DNA from: Zanthoxylum bungeanum
Taxonomy: Eukaryota; Streptophyta; Magnoliopsida; Sapindales; Rutaceae
Assembly (NCBI GenBank): GCA_019454045.1
Contig: SKCR01018447.1
Location: 62,001-126,000 of the forward strand
Reading direction: 5' to 3'
DNA: 64,000 nt
The notes under the pieces: model-generated
What the model saw: the letters and a program-made list of their open reading frames with translations, nothing else
The model's database searches: none
Told to the model about the DNA's origin: nothing
Part shown: in pieces, positions 35,288 to 46,264 of the stretch
How the letters are laid out: each line of letters opens with the position of its first letter
Numbering within the stretch: position 1 is the stretch's first letter
Position numbers and translations under genes: made by a program

Positions 35288-37297
35288 GTAAAAAAAATAT
35301 ATAAAAAAAAATAAGAAAAGAAAACCGGGAAAACCGGTAAATACAAGTAAAAAAAGCCCTCATCTCTCTCATTTCTCTGAAATCCCTCTCTCTCTCAAAT
35401 CCCTCTCGTCTCTCCTTGTTCTCCTCTATCTCTCACAAATCCCTCCATCTCTCACGACCTATCCCTCTGTCTCACAAATTGTTTGTGGAAGCATCTTACA
35501 TGAAATAGTTTGTGGAAGCATCCTACATGAAATTTGTGCCCTAAAATCACCGAGCACGACGCCAACGCCGACGCCTGCTTCTCCATCTCTGATTCTCTAT
35601 TTTTATGTCATGCCAGAACTTGATTTCCAGGTTTCTTCAAAGCATTCCACTGTATCTCTTGATTCTCTTTTCTGGGTCTACTGAAATTTGGTTTCTTGTT
35701 CATGGATTGTTAGGATTTTGATTTGGTTTTAGGCGTTGTTTGTGCGTTGTTTGTGGCTTTTCATTTTGTAAATGGGTTTGTGGGGATTTGTGGTTGGCGT
35801 TGTTTGTGGCTTTTCATTTTGTAAATGGGTTTGTGGGGATTTGTGGTTGTTGGTTATTGAAACCCCCTATTTGGGGGATTTTTGGACAAGGGTTATTATG
35901 ATAATGGTATGTAGAAGTTTTGTAGTGTTCGGTTGGTGAGAAAACAGAGGAAAAGTAAAGAGAATAAAGATATGAGTCATGTATTTTCGGGTCTATTACT
36001 TAAACTAATAGTGTAAAATGTATGAGGTTATGTTTTTGCGCTTGTTCTGTATTAGTTTATCCTCCTTGCTGCTATTTAGATTTCATTTAAATTAGTTTGG
36101 GTTGTGGATAGTGATTGGTCACCCGACAGCATGATAACTAAATGTACTTCCTACGTTATTTATATATTTTATGTGATGCCAGAACTTGATTTCCAGGTTC
36201 CTTCAAAATATTGAATTGTTTCTCTTGATTCTCTGTTCTGGGTCTACTTAAATTTGGTTTCTTGTTCATGGATTGTTAGGTTTTTGGCTAAATATGCTCC
36301 TTTTTTATTTGAATGCAGAAAACTTGCATTCAGATTAGGGTTTTTCAGTAGAAGGATTGGAGGATTGAAGTCGATTTTTGAGTAGAATGATTGGAGGATT
36401 GAAGTCGGAATTATTGTAAGGCTCTGAAGATAAATTATGAACCAAATATTTATCATGTTTATAATTTTTTTATCAATTTCTGCTTTTTAAATTTGGGGTT
36501 TTAAGTACATGATGTGAAGCAAGTTAATTTAAATTGAAATGCATTATGTCTGCCTTTTTATAACTGAAATTGCTACAAACATTGTAATGTGTTATACATG
36601 GAATTTTAATTAGTGATTTCTAACATACTTTACTAAACTTTGCCATTGATGATTATGTTTCTTTGTTTATGAAATATTCCGCTTGGTATTCTGTTTTTAT
36701 GAAACATTCTAATGTGTACACGCTTGGTATTCCATTTTTATGAAATATTGTAATGTCCATATCATTGGAGCATTAGCCTTTTAGTGCTCGCAATCTTGAA
36801 TGCTTTTTTTGTTCTATGGTATGCATTGCCCCAGATGGGTAATTTTTTTCAATGAACTGTAAAGGAAGAGAAAATAAACCATATGCGGTAAAGAAGCAGC
36901 TGTGGACTTTCATATTGGAGGTTTGATTGCTAAGTGGTCGTCGATTGCATAAATATCAATAAGTTTGGGAACATGCATTGGATTAGTTAAATATATTTAT
37001 ATATGTGTGTGTGTATGAATGTGGTGATCATGTTATGCATGAATAATCTTGGCTGAATTAAATTTTGGCTTTAGTGTAATCTGTAAGTTTTGTTAATTTA
37101 AGTTAAATCACTTATATTCTAACCTAACCTAATCTTTGATCTTCATGATTCCAATAGAAAAAAAAAAGATATTCTATTTAAATTAAATTCACCTTTGATC
37201 TTCGTGGTTGTCAAGCTTTTTTCCAACTTTATTGTAATTTACTTATCATTGTTGATGTATTCGTAGTCCATCATCTCTATCATTGGTTGTAAACATC
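35288..37297 (+). promoter_or_regulatory. Leader region upstream of the five-exon gene
   Basis: A TATA-like AAATATATAAAAA occurs at about 35295, followed by a CT-rich stretch typical of a plant 5' leader (35360-35470). The rest is non-coding and rich in duplications: a 31-bp pair at about 35480-35540, a perfect 53-bp tandem pair (35744-35796 and 35797-35849), a 115-bp direct pair (about 35606-35715 and 36172-36285), a 30-bp pair near 36350-36405, and a 45-bp pair near 36675-36755. Use as a promoter is inferred only from position. Confidence 0.35.
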
Positions 37298-39042
37298 ATG
37301 GTTAAACAAAAGAGGATTGAAACGAACGAACAACCGCATGGACCGGGCAAGCACGCATGGTGCTATTATTAGTAAGTTAATAGTTAACCAAATAGTATCA
37401 ATAGTTAAATAAGTTTATTTGATGATGTACATACAAAATTAATTTGACTTGTCTCCACAGCAAGTCTGAAGCAAAGCGGCTGAAAGAATAAGGTCTTAAA
37501 GTGACCAAAGAGGTATGCAATCAACTATTTAACTTTTCTTTGTTATTAAACTTTATAGTTTGATTTTTTAACCTTATATATATTTGTTGATTTCACTATA
37601 TTATTGGGTTATAGATAAAAGGTCACATAGGAACGAATTGGAAGAAAATGACCTTGGAACAGAAAGTTGCTTTTGTCAACAAGTATAATAAGGAATTTGT
37701 CAAGCATGAAAAGTGGCATCGTGGATTATTACGCGATCCAGTGGATAAGGTAGAAGAGAAAGACCCTGACTACAGAGGAATATCAAGATGCAGTGTCACT
37801 CGCTTCTCGAAAATGGTATCCAAATTTACTGTTGAACAAGAAGAAGCTGTAAGAGAGCTTGGATTTGGAAGCCTCTTGGGTCTCAGATGTGGGAGAGTGC
37901 GACAAGATTTATGTAGATGGTTGGTTAAAAAATGTGACGTGGAGAGAGGGATAATAACACTTAATGGAACTGGATACAGTTTGAATGTTGATACATTTAC
38001 TGCAATTATGGGTATTGAGGATGGGGGTTCGAACTTTGAGACTTACGGGGACGACAAGGACATAGCTGAGTTAAGAGCCCGGTATTGTACTAGTAAGAAA
38101 GGGATCCCAATAGCAATTGTGATTGAGAGACTAAACAGTATTACCACTGCAGATGATGAATTCTCTATTCTTTTTTGTTTATTTGCTATCAGTACTATCA
38201 TATGTCCTACTTCTGCCGCGTACATCAACCCATATTACCTGCATGCATTAAAAGATGTCAGCTCCATTAGATTTAAAAATTGGGCAACCTGGTGTTTACA
38301 GTTTTTATGGAATGGAGTGAAGAAGGTCAATGAAAACAAGACTTCTTCAATTAGAGGATGTGTTTTATTTTTAATGGTATGAAATGAATAACATTTGATC
38401 TCTTTAAATTCGTCATGTTTGTGCTACCACCATGCAGTCCATGTTTATGATTATGACATTTTTTTGTTTCGACAGATTTTCTATATGTCATCTTCTACTT
38501 ACCAGCTGTCTTCACCGACGAATGGTTGGCCTATAATGCAGTGGACTGCTGTGGAAATAAAAAAATTTGTTCAATGGGAGAAAACATTTGGTGGTTTCGG
38601 GAGCAATGCGGTATTAAATTAAGTTAATAATTTCCTTTTATGGTATTCGTCAAGTTATCGTTAACAAATTACTTATTATTTGACACATTATAAATAGGTT
38701 CCCATGAGGAAGGAGAGTGGGCAACAAGAAAGTTTTGTACGTGCGAAAGATTTCGATCCAGTCATGACAATCCTACAAAGAATTCAGGAAAATATAGGAG
38801 AAAATGCCAAACAAACCTCGCAAGGCATGAAATTGATGGAAAATAAAGTGGACCAATTGACAAAAAATGTTGATAAATTAGAAGAGTATTTGTTAGAGCT
38901 CAATTCCCATGTTTATAGAGAACAAGCGCGTCCGATTGATGAAATCTGCTGGTGGATTGTAATTACTGATGAAATCAGAACCACTGCACATCCAAACTCA
39001 ATAGAAACAATGAACATGTTAATGAAAACTGATGAAAGCTGA
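37298..39042 (+). pseudogene. Five-exon plant gene with one premature stop
   Basis: Exons: 37298-37371, 37461-37512, 37615-38376, 38476-38610 and 38698-39042. All introns are GT...AG (GTAAGT...CTCCACAG; GTATGC...GTTATAG; GTATGA...CGACAG; GTATTA...AATAG) and the frame is kept across every join, giving 455 codons. Exon 2 has one TAA in frame (RLKE-stop-GLKV), perhaps a changed CAA. Exon 3 carries FGSLLGLRCGRVRQDLCRWL, LNVDTFTAIMGIEDGG and NWATWCLQFLWNGVKK. This pattern I remember from plant proteins often tied to Mutator-like elements with Ulp1 peptidases; no peptidase is seen here. Exon 5 is a coiled coil (about ILQRIQENIGENAKQ to KLEEYLLEL). Function unknown. If translated from the ATG at 37648 the product would be 358 residues. 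Confidence 0.65.
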
Positions 39043-39195
39043 TGAATTGAACAAACTGAAAATTTATGAAATTTGCTGCTGGATTGTACTTACTGATGCT
39101 CACAGAACCACCGAACACTCACTGCAAAATAGAAACAATGAACAAACTGGTGATACCAGACACATTGAAGAAGCTGGACGTAAGAGGTAGAATGA
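38941..39195 (+). repeat. 127-bp tandem duplication at the gene's 3' end
   Basis: GAAATCTGCTGGTGGATTGT at 38941 recurs as GAAATTTGCTGCTGGATTGT at 39068, and the following 80 bp also match. The stop codon at 39040-39042 lies in the first copy, so the coding end was formed within the duplicated stretch. Confidence 0.75.
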
Positions 39196-39446
39196 ATTTG
39201 GTTGCTTGGGGTGGTTGGTGAAAATTAACTCCTTCATGAAGCACAGCCACAAAATTAGAATTCAAATAACTGTTGCTTTAGCATTTTAGTTTCCAGTAAT
39301 GAATTAAGTTGAAAATAATAGGAGGCACATACTATGGATTTGGGCCTAATTAATATAAGTTTAGCAGTCCATATTCAGCTTATCTCATTAAATTTTCATA
39401 CTAATTACATTTCATATGAAATAATAATTATTTAAAAAAAATTTAA

Positions 39447-39602
39447 AAATTTTCGTCCATGCTCATTAACTTTAGTTAATATCTGAAATTTTCCTCCATG
39501 CTCATTAATTTTTGTTAATATCAGAAATTTTCTTCCATGCTCATTAACTTTAGTTAATATTTGAAATTTCCTTCATGCTCATTAACTTTAGTTAATGTCT
39601 GA
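39447..39602. repeat. 38-40-bp minisatellite, four units
   Basis: CATGCTCATTAA recurs at 39458, 39498, 39536 and 39574, within units that also carry TTTAGTTAATATCTGAAATT. Loose copies appear at about 39910, 40078 and 40228. Confidence 0.85.
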
Positions 39603-40736
39603 ATTTCTGGGTTCAGAGGCTCATGAGTTCAGAGGTTCCTGGGTTTAGAAGCTACCTATGCTTCAGGTTCTGATGCCCCATATGCCTCAGGGGCTGCTGT
39701 CTCTACCAAATAAGTAGAAAATTGATTAATTTAATATGGAATCGATTTTTCCAAACTCATATGCATGCTCATTAACATATATAATTAATGATAAGTGCTA
39801 ATTATTTGAATGGCACATTGATGGATCATTACATTAATTGTGGCCAAATTTATTATCATCTTAGGTAATTAATAAAAATTTATGAACAAAATATAAAAAT
39901 TGTTCTTCATGCTCATTAACTTTAGTAATTATAACCGAATTTATCATCTTAGGTAATTAATTTTTCAAAATTTATCATATTTCTTTTTTTTAACTGTTTC
40001 GGTTATTTCGGTCAGTTACAGATATCAACATTAACATAAGTAATTAATGAAAATTATAAGTATATGTGAACATTAACATATGTTCATTAACTTTAGTAAT
40101 TATCCGAAAGACTATAATTAAAAAATTATCATCTTATGTAATTAATAAAAAATCATTTTCATACTAATTATCTTTCATATGAAATAATAGTTATTTATAA
40201 AAAAAAAAAGAATTACAATTTTTCATCCATGCTCATTAATTTTAGTTAATATCCGAAATATTATTTTTTTCAAAGGTAATTAGCCATAATTACTGGAATC
40301 TTAATTGAAAAATACCAATAACTGATAAAAGAAATAATCAAACGAATCATACACGAATAACTAATAAAAATTAATTTTCATAATAAATACTTTTCATATG
40401 ACTTCAAGATCGAATCGAAATAATAAACATGATACTTTAGTTAATTTGTAATTGTTAGATATAACCAATACATGCAACTTCAAACCATCAATATGCAATT
40501 TAACCATTAAGATGCAACTTTCAACCTTAAAAGATGATAAGTAGATGTATGTCCCAAGTGTAGTAATTATAACCGAATTTAATATTGATATAAATAAATA
40601 AGTAGAAAATTTATTAATTTAATATGGAATCGATTTTCAACCTTACAAGATGCAACAAATATTTTAAACTGGAAAAACAAAAAATTAAATAATTTTAAAG
40701 AAAAAATCACTTAATATTTGTGTCAGGGCGCATAAA
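39603..40736. other. AT-rich repeat-bearing spacer
   Basis: No gene is seen. It has a lone piece of the 90-bp unit (GAATGGCACATTGATGGATC, about 39809) and a repeated stretch with AATTTAATATGGAATCGATT at about 39728 and 40616. There are also short ATGCAACTT-type words at 40470-40530 that resemble the building block of the 171-bp satellite. Confidence 0.6.
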
Positions 40737-41958
40737 TATGACCATTGAATATGCAACCTCTAGCATTAAACGTGCAACTTTCACCAATAAATATGCAATA
40801 TTTCGAAGATGAAACCTTTAGCAATAAACATGCAAAATGTAACTATTGGACTTGTAACTTTATCAATAACATGCAACTACATCTGCCTCGAAAATCGCAC
40901 CTGCAACTATGACCGTTGAATATGCAACCTCTAGCATTAAACGTGCAACTTTCACCAATAAATATGCAATATTTCGAAGATGAAACCTTTAGCAATAAAC
41001 ATGCAAAATGTAACTGTTGGACTTGTAACTTTAGAAATAACATGCAACTACATCTGCCTCGAAAATCGCACCTGCAACTATGACCGTTGAATATGCAACC
41101 TCTAGCAATTAACGTGCAACTTTCACCAATAAATATGCAATATTTCGAAGATGAAACCTTTAGCAATAAACATGCAAAATGAAACCGTTGGACTTGTAAC
41201 TTTAGCAATAACATGCAACTATATCTACCTCGAAAATCGCACCTGCAACTATGACCGTTGAATATGCAACTTCCACCATTAAACTTGCAACTTTCACCAA
41301 TAAATATGCAATATTTCAAAGATGAAACCTTTAGCAATAAACATGCAAAATGTAACCGTTGGACTTGTAACTTTAGCAATAACATGCAACTACATCTGCC
41401 TCGAAAATCGCACATGCAACTATGACCGTTGAATATGCAACTTCCACCATTAAACTTGCAACTTCCACCAATAAATATGCAATATTTCGAAGATGAAACC
41501 TTTAGCAATAAACACGCAAAATGAAACCGTTGGACTTGTAACTTTAGCAATAACATGCAACTACATCTGCCTCAAAAATCGCACCTGCAACTATGACCGT
41601 TGAATATGCAACTTCCACCATTAAACTTGCAACTTTTACCAATAAATATACAATATTTCGAAGATGAAACCTTTAGCAATAAACATGAAAAATGAAACCG
41701 TTGGACTTGAAATTTTAGCAATAACATGCAACTGCATCTGCCTCGAAAATCGCACTTGCAACTATGACCGTTGAATATGCAACTTCCACCATTAAACTTG
41801 CAACTTTTACCAATAAATATGCAATATTTCAAAGATGAAACCTTTAGCAATAAACATGAAAAATGAAACCGTTGGACTTGTAACTTTAGCAATAACATGC
41901 AACTACAACTGCCTCGAAAATCGCACCTGCAACTATGACCGTTGAATATGCAACTTTT
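40737..41958. repeat. 171-bp satellite array, left part (about 7 units)
   Basis: The word ATGCAACT recurs at 40871, 41042, 41213, 41384, 41555, 41726 and 41897: exactly 171 bp each time, with no length change. Each unit is made of smaller ATGCAAC(T)-centred pieces of about 20-24 bp. The minus strand is open for 237 codons (40843-41556) and again upstream of one TGA. The 57-residue repeat is rich in cysteine (for example SCIFNGHSCRCDFRGRCSC). The array continues at 51886 after copia D. Confidence 0.95.
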
Positions 41959-44016
41959 TGTTGGATAATATGACCCATAGCGTCACTATTTGTACAGATC
42001 ACGGTGTTGTTGTACAAATTAACTATGTGACAAAGGAGATTGCACTCTTATCATTTGTGATTAGATCACCTTAGATGTATAAATGATTAGAGGTCCCTAT
42101 GATTTGTTCCTGGACGGAGAATGATATGAGACAGTATCAGTCCACGAAGGATTAATCATTAAATATCCCTAGCCGGAGTATTATCGAGACAGGACATCGA
42201 TAATGCGGAATAGGCTAGTATTGCACTTGTGCGCGTTGTGAGGGCACAACGGCATAGTTCTCATATATTTAAGTATTGGATACTTATGCAAGTGCGATAG
42301 GAGGTTGTGTTTCACCGATGGTACGGGAAACAGCTTCGCTCTGGATAGACCCCTCGGAATCCCATTGGTATTATGACTATGTGTCTATGGGAGTCCGACA
42401 TCAGGGTAGGTGTATTTGGTCTTAACCTGAGACTTGCACCGCTAATGCTTACGACAATCAATATACTTTAGTTGAGGTCGTCTAGGACTCTAACCGGTTC
42501 TATGTACGCCAACTGCTGGGTATATTGAGAATCGTAGAGTATTGGGTGTGATGTCAAGACGGAAGTATCACTTCAGTCATAGTGGAGATGATGTCACGCA
42601 GGATACGGTATTAGTGCTCTTAAGTGTTGCGCAACCATCGGGATATTATGACTAGGTCATGCATATCCGATTATAGAGACTAGTTACCAGACATCCGACA
42701 TGTGCTTCGGACGGGGCAGACACTAATCCAGCCCCAGCCCTAGCACGTGACTATCTGATACTGGGCCGATATACACAATACTACGGTATACTACGCTTGA
42801 TACAGATCTTAAATATTCTTAGATGAATATGACCGGAGAATTGGGTAGACTTCGTGCTTTGCTAGAAGCCGATCGTGTCTCGTAAATCGGTAGAACGTAG
42901 TACTTGGTACGTACGTGATTCGGATACTCCGACGACCGTATTTACTGCCGAATTATCCGGGGATCTCATGGGTCGCTTCCCAAAGATTCATCGATGACGT
43001 ATGACTCGCACTTTTATTAATCTGGGATTAATATGATGAGAGAGAAAATTAATCTGGGATTAATTACAGAGATATTTTATCTGGGATAAAATATTAATTT
43101 AAAGAGAGAGAATGATTAATTTGGAATTAATCGAGGAATTAATATATTTGATATATTAAACGAAATTGGATTTCGACGCGGAATTAAAATTAGATTTTAA
43201 TTCGGGCGAGCGAATTAATTTAGAATTAATTCGTTAGCGACGTGAATAGTGATTTCGCTAGGCGTAATCATTTAATTACGACGCGACGGAAAATTCGTTA
43301 ATTTAGAATTAGCGAATCCGAGCCCGAGATTATTTGCGAGCGCATTCGCATTTCGAATTCGAGCGCGGCTCGTCAAATCAAGCGTCAAATCGCTAGTCGC
43401 ATCAAGCGTCAAATCACTTGTCACTTTGAGTGATGTGACTTGACAAGAATGATTGATTGATGTGATTGATGGTGATTGATGGAAGTTGTTGAAGCATTAA
43501 GTGCTTCACTTTTTCCAAATGAAAAAGTGGTATATGGTTTTATTATTTTGGAAATTAAAAACACCTAATACATTTTACTTTTCAACAACTCTCTCTCTCT
43601 CACGTTGGAAGCAACATTTCTTCCTCTCATCCTCACGCATTTTCTTCTTGTTCTTGAGGCAGTCCACTGCCGTGAAACACAAAGGAAAATAGGGAAGCAA
43701 GTGTGATTTTATGGTAAAATCAAGAGTGCTAGCACACTCCGAGATCAATGCGAAGGTGATAGGGAAGTCCCCCCATGAGCCGGGAACGTTTTGATGAAGC
43801 TTGGAGCTCGTTTTTTATGTTCAAAATGGCCAAAAACAGCAGCCCATTTCAGCCACTGTCACAGCAGTTCACGCCCAACAGTGAGCAGAATTTCAGTTCG
43901 TTTTTGTTGCCAAATCGTCTCTCAACCGCTCGATGTAAGTATTCCGCAACTTCGTCGTTGTATTCACTTGTGTTTCATGCTTAGATTTGATCTTGGGACC
44001 TATAGAAAATCTAACA
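41959..44016 (+). repeat. 5' LTR of copia D
   Basis: 2058 bp. The four differences from the 3' LTR are near 42756, 42948, 42991 and 43094. It includes the palindrome ladder at 43015-43317. Open frames at 43501-43692 and 43775-43984 are repeated unchanged in the 3' LTR and reflect LTR identity, not genes. Confidence 0.95.
43015..43317. other. Ladder of short perfect palindromes in the copia LTR
   Basis: At least eight stem-loops follow one another. Three have loop CTGGG (43015-43033, 43047-43065, 43072-43094). Then GATTAAT-TTGGA-ATTAATC (43114-43132), TTAATATAT-TTG-ATATATTAA (43139-43159), CGAAAT-TGG-ATTTCG (43161-43175), GAATTAAAAT-TAG-mirror (43181-43203), CGAATTAATT-TAG-mirror (43211-43233), and an 11-bp stem with one G-T pair, again loop TAG (43293-43317). 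Loops are 3 or 5 nt throughout. The same ladder is in 14580-16656, 18344-20321 and 49828-51885. Confidence 0.9.
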
Positions 44017-44017
44017 A

Positions 44018-44030
44018 TGGCATCAAGAGC
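44018..44030 (+). other. Primer binding site of copia D
   Basis: TGGCATCAAGAGC, one base after the LTR. It is a variant of the initiator tRNA-Met site TGGTATCAGAGC, with one substitution and one extra base. Confidence 0.8.
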
Positions 44031-45884
44031 TTAGGTTAAAAGCATGAAAAGTTAGGGCTAAAATTTGGGCAAACTTGATTTTGAGCATGATAAATTAAAT
44101 TGGATTGATTTGTATGCTTAAATGTGTTTGAATTGAAGATTGATTAGGTCAATTTGAAGAAAATATGATTGGATCATTTTTTCCCCAAATTACTTTCTTG
44201 GCCGAAAATTGTGATGTTTTAATGTCTTGGGATTTTTGATTTTTGACAATTGGATGTGTTGGAAATCATTCGGAATATGATTTGATTGATTGCGGAATCA
44301 ATTGGATTGAATTCGATTCGGACGGAAAATCCCCAAATTGCCAAGTATGTCATGAAACTTGAAATTGGGTAAAATTATTTGAGCATGCAATTATGAAATT
44401 GGATGATTAAGTATGCTTAATACATGTTTAATTGATGATTGGTTGGATCAATTTGATTAAACATTGTTTGGAACAAATTTCCCCAATTTTGATGTGTTGG
44501 CCGAATAGTAACTTAGCCTAAAGTCTTGGTAATTTTGATTTTAATTCATTGGATGAGTTAGAATCAATTAGGATGTTGATTTAATGTCGATTGTGGATTA
44601 ATTGGATTGAAACCAAATCGGATATAAAATCCTCTCCTTGGCCGAGACTTAAAGAGCATGTAATGGGTTTGATTTTAATCAAAATGTGTTGGACATATGA
44701 TGATGATAATGAGCATGATTAATTGTATGAATTGATGTTTTAGAAATGTTAATTTGGGTGATTAATCATGATATACACTTTAGGTAATTAAATTGCGAAA
44801 TTGGATTTGTGTAATTTAATTAATTGGGCTAATTTTGGAAATTGAGCTTGAATTGTTGTTATTGGGCTTATTGGGCTTTGTTGTACAAAGTTTGTTTTAG
44901 GCAAATTGGATTGGATCCAATTGGGCCCAAAACCGCATCCATAAAGCCCAAATGCAACATAATGGACCTTTGTAATTTAATTGGGCCTAATGGGCCAAAA
45001 TTAATTTAAAGGCTTATGGGGTAAATCCCGGATTGGACTTTGGTTGCGGGTTTGACCCGAGTTGACCAAAAGTCCACGCCTTAAGAAATTAATTAAAAGC
45101 CCATTGGACTTTAATTAAGTTGACGTTGGACGTTAATCGGGCTTTGAGACCCGTAACAATTAAATTTGGAATTTAATTCGTAAAAGGTTTATTAATAAAG
45201 TGTGATATTTAATTTGGAATTAAATAGTGAATTAGAATTAAATACAAATGAATTGGATTTAATTGTGTAGTTTAATTTAATTCAGGAATTCGTACTTTAA
45301 GTACTTATTCGCAAAAACGAGTTTGACTCGAACAAAATCAAATCGTTGTTTGAACATTGGATGATCATTAATTATCAAGATTAATTAATTGATTAGATTG
45401 ATTGATAACATGCTTGAGTGAATACATGGTTGTGATGCATGAATAATGTATATCGGATGGATATTAGATGGGTGGGGCAATTTTAGAAATTGTTGTAATA
45501 AATTTGATTTATTAATTGGACCTGCGTGTCCAGCCTTATCACCTTCTATTCTTTGTATTCTCTTCTCACCTATTCCCCTCAATGTAAATGAGGTTTCTTT
45601 AGAAGTGTAGTGTAACGGGTAGAAGAAATATTTGTGCTAGCGGGAGAGAGAAAGTGAGAGATTTGATCTAGGATCAATGTGTAAAATATCCATCCGCATA
45701 TCATTATTATTTTTCATATGCGCTTTATTATGTGTTTAGAATGCATGTTTAAGGGTGTATGATGATGAGACCTTAACAAAGATAATAAATTGGTTGCCAA
45801 TTTGCACACGAAAAACCCTCATCAAATATCATGCGTTTTTCCTTCCATTGAGTGATTCTTGCTCAAGATCCTAGATTGGCATGG

Positions 45885-46264
45885 GTTGTTGGCCAAAGTC
45901 AAGCCCTTGTCCGTCGAAGATGTGTTTGAATCACGAGGCTTTGTTCCATATTGGTGTCTTGTCCAAGTTGTGGTTTGTTGGCCAAAGTCAAGACCACTTC
46001 TTGTCCATCGACATTGATTACGAAGCTTCCATGGTCAATGGGTCCGCGCTTGACTGGGATCATTAGGTTTGTTGTGCCAAAGCCAAGGCCTAGTTGATTC
46101 AGAGGAAAAAGGTTAGGTAATACATTGGATGTATTGGCATATATAAGATATATGTTTCGGACTTGGATGTTCCCCTACCGGATCTAGGAATTGGATTGGA
46201 TCCAATCGATCTTAGAGATCTACCTAGTTAATTATCATACAATTTGTTGGCCAAAGTCAAGATT
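45885..46264 (+). repeat. Repeated 18-bp word in the copia D leader
   Basis: TTGTTGGCCAAAGTCAAG or a close variant occurs near 45886, 45975, 46069 (TTGTTGTGCCAAAGCCAAG) and 46244. Spacings are about 89, 94 and 174, close to multiples of 88-90. The same words appear in reverse in copia A (12625-13000) and B (25985-26370). Confidence 0.8.

Noticed and set aside
40737..42000. CRISPR-like regular repeats
   Set aside because: The repeats are head-to-tail 171-bp units without spacers, in a plant genome.
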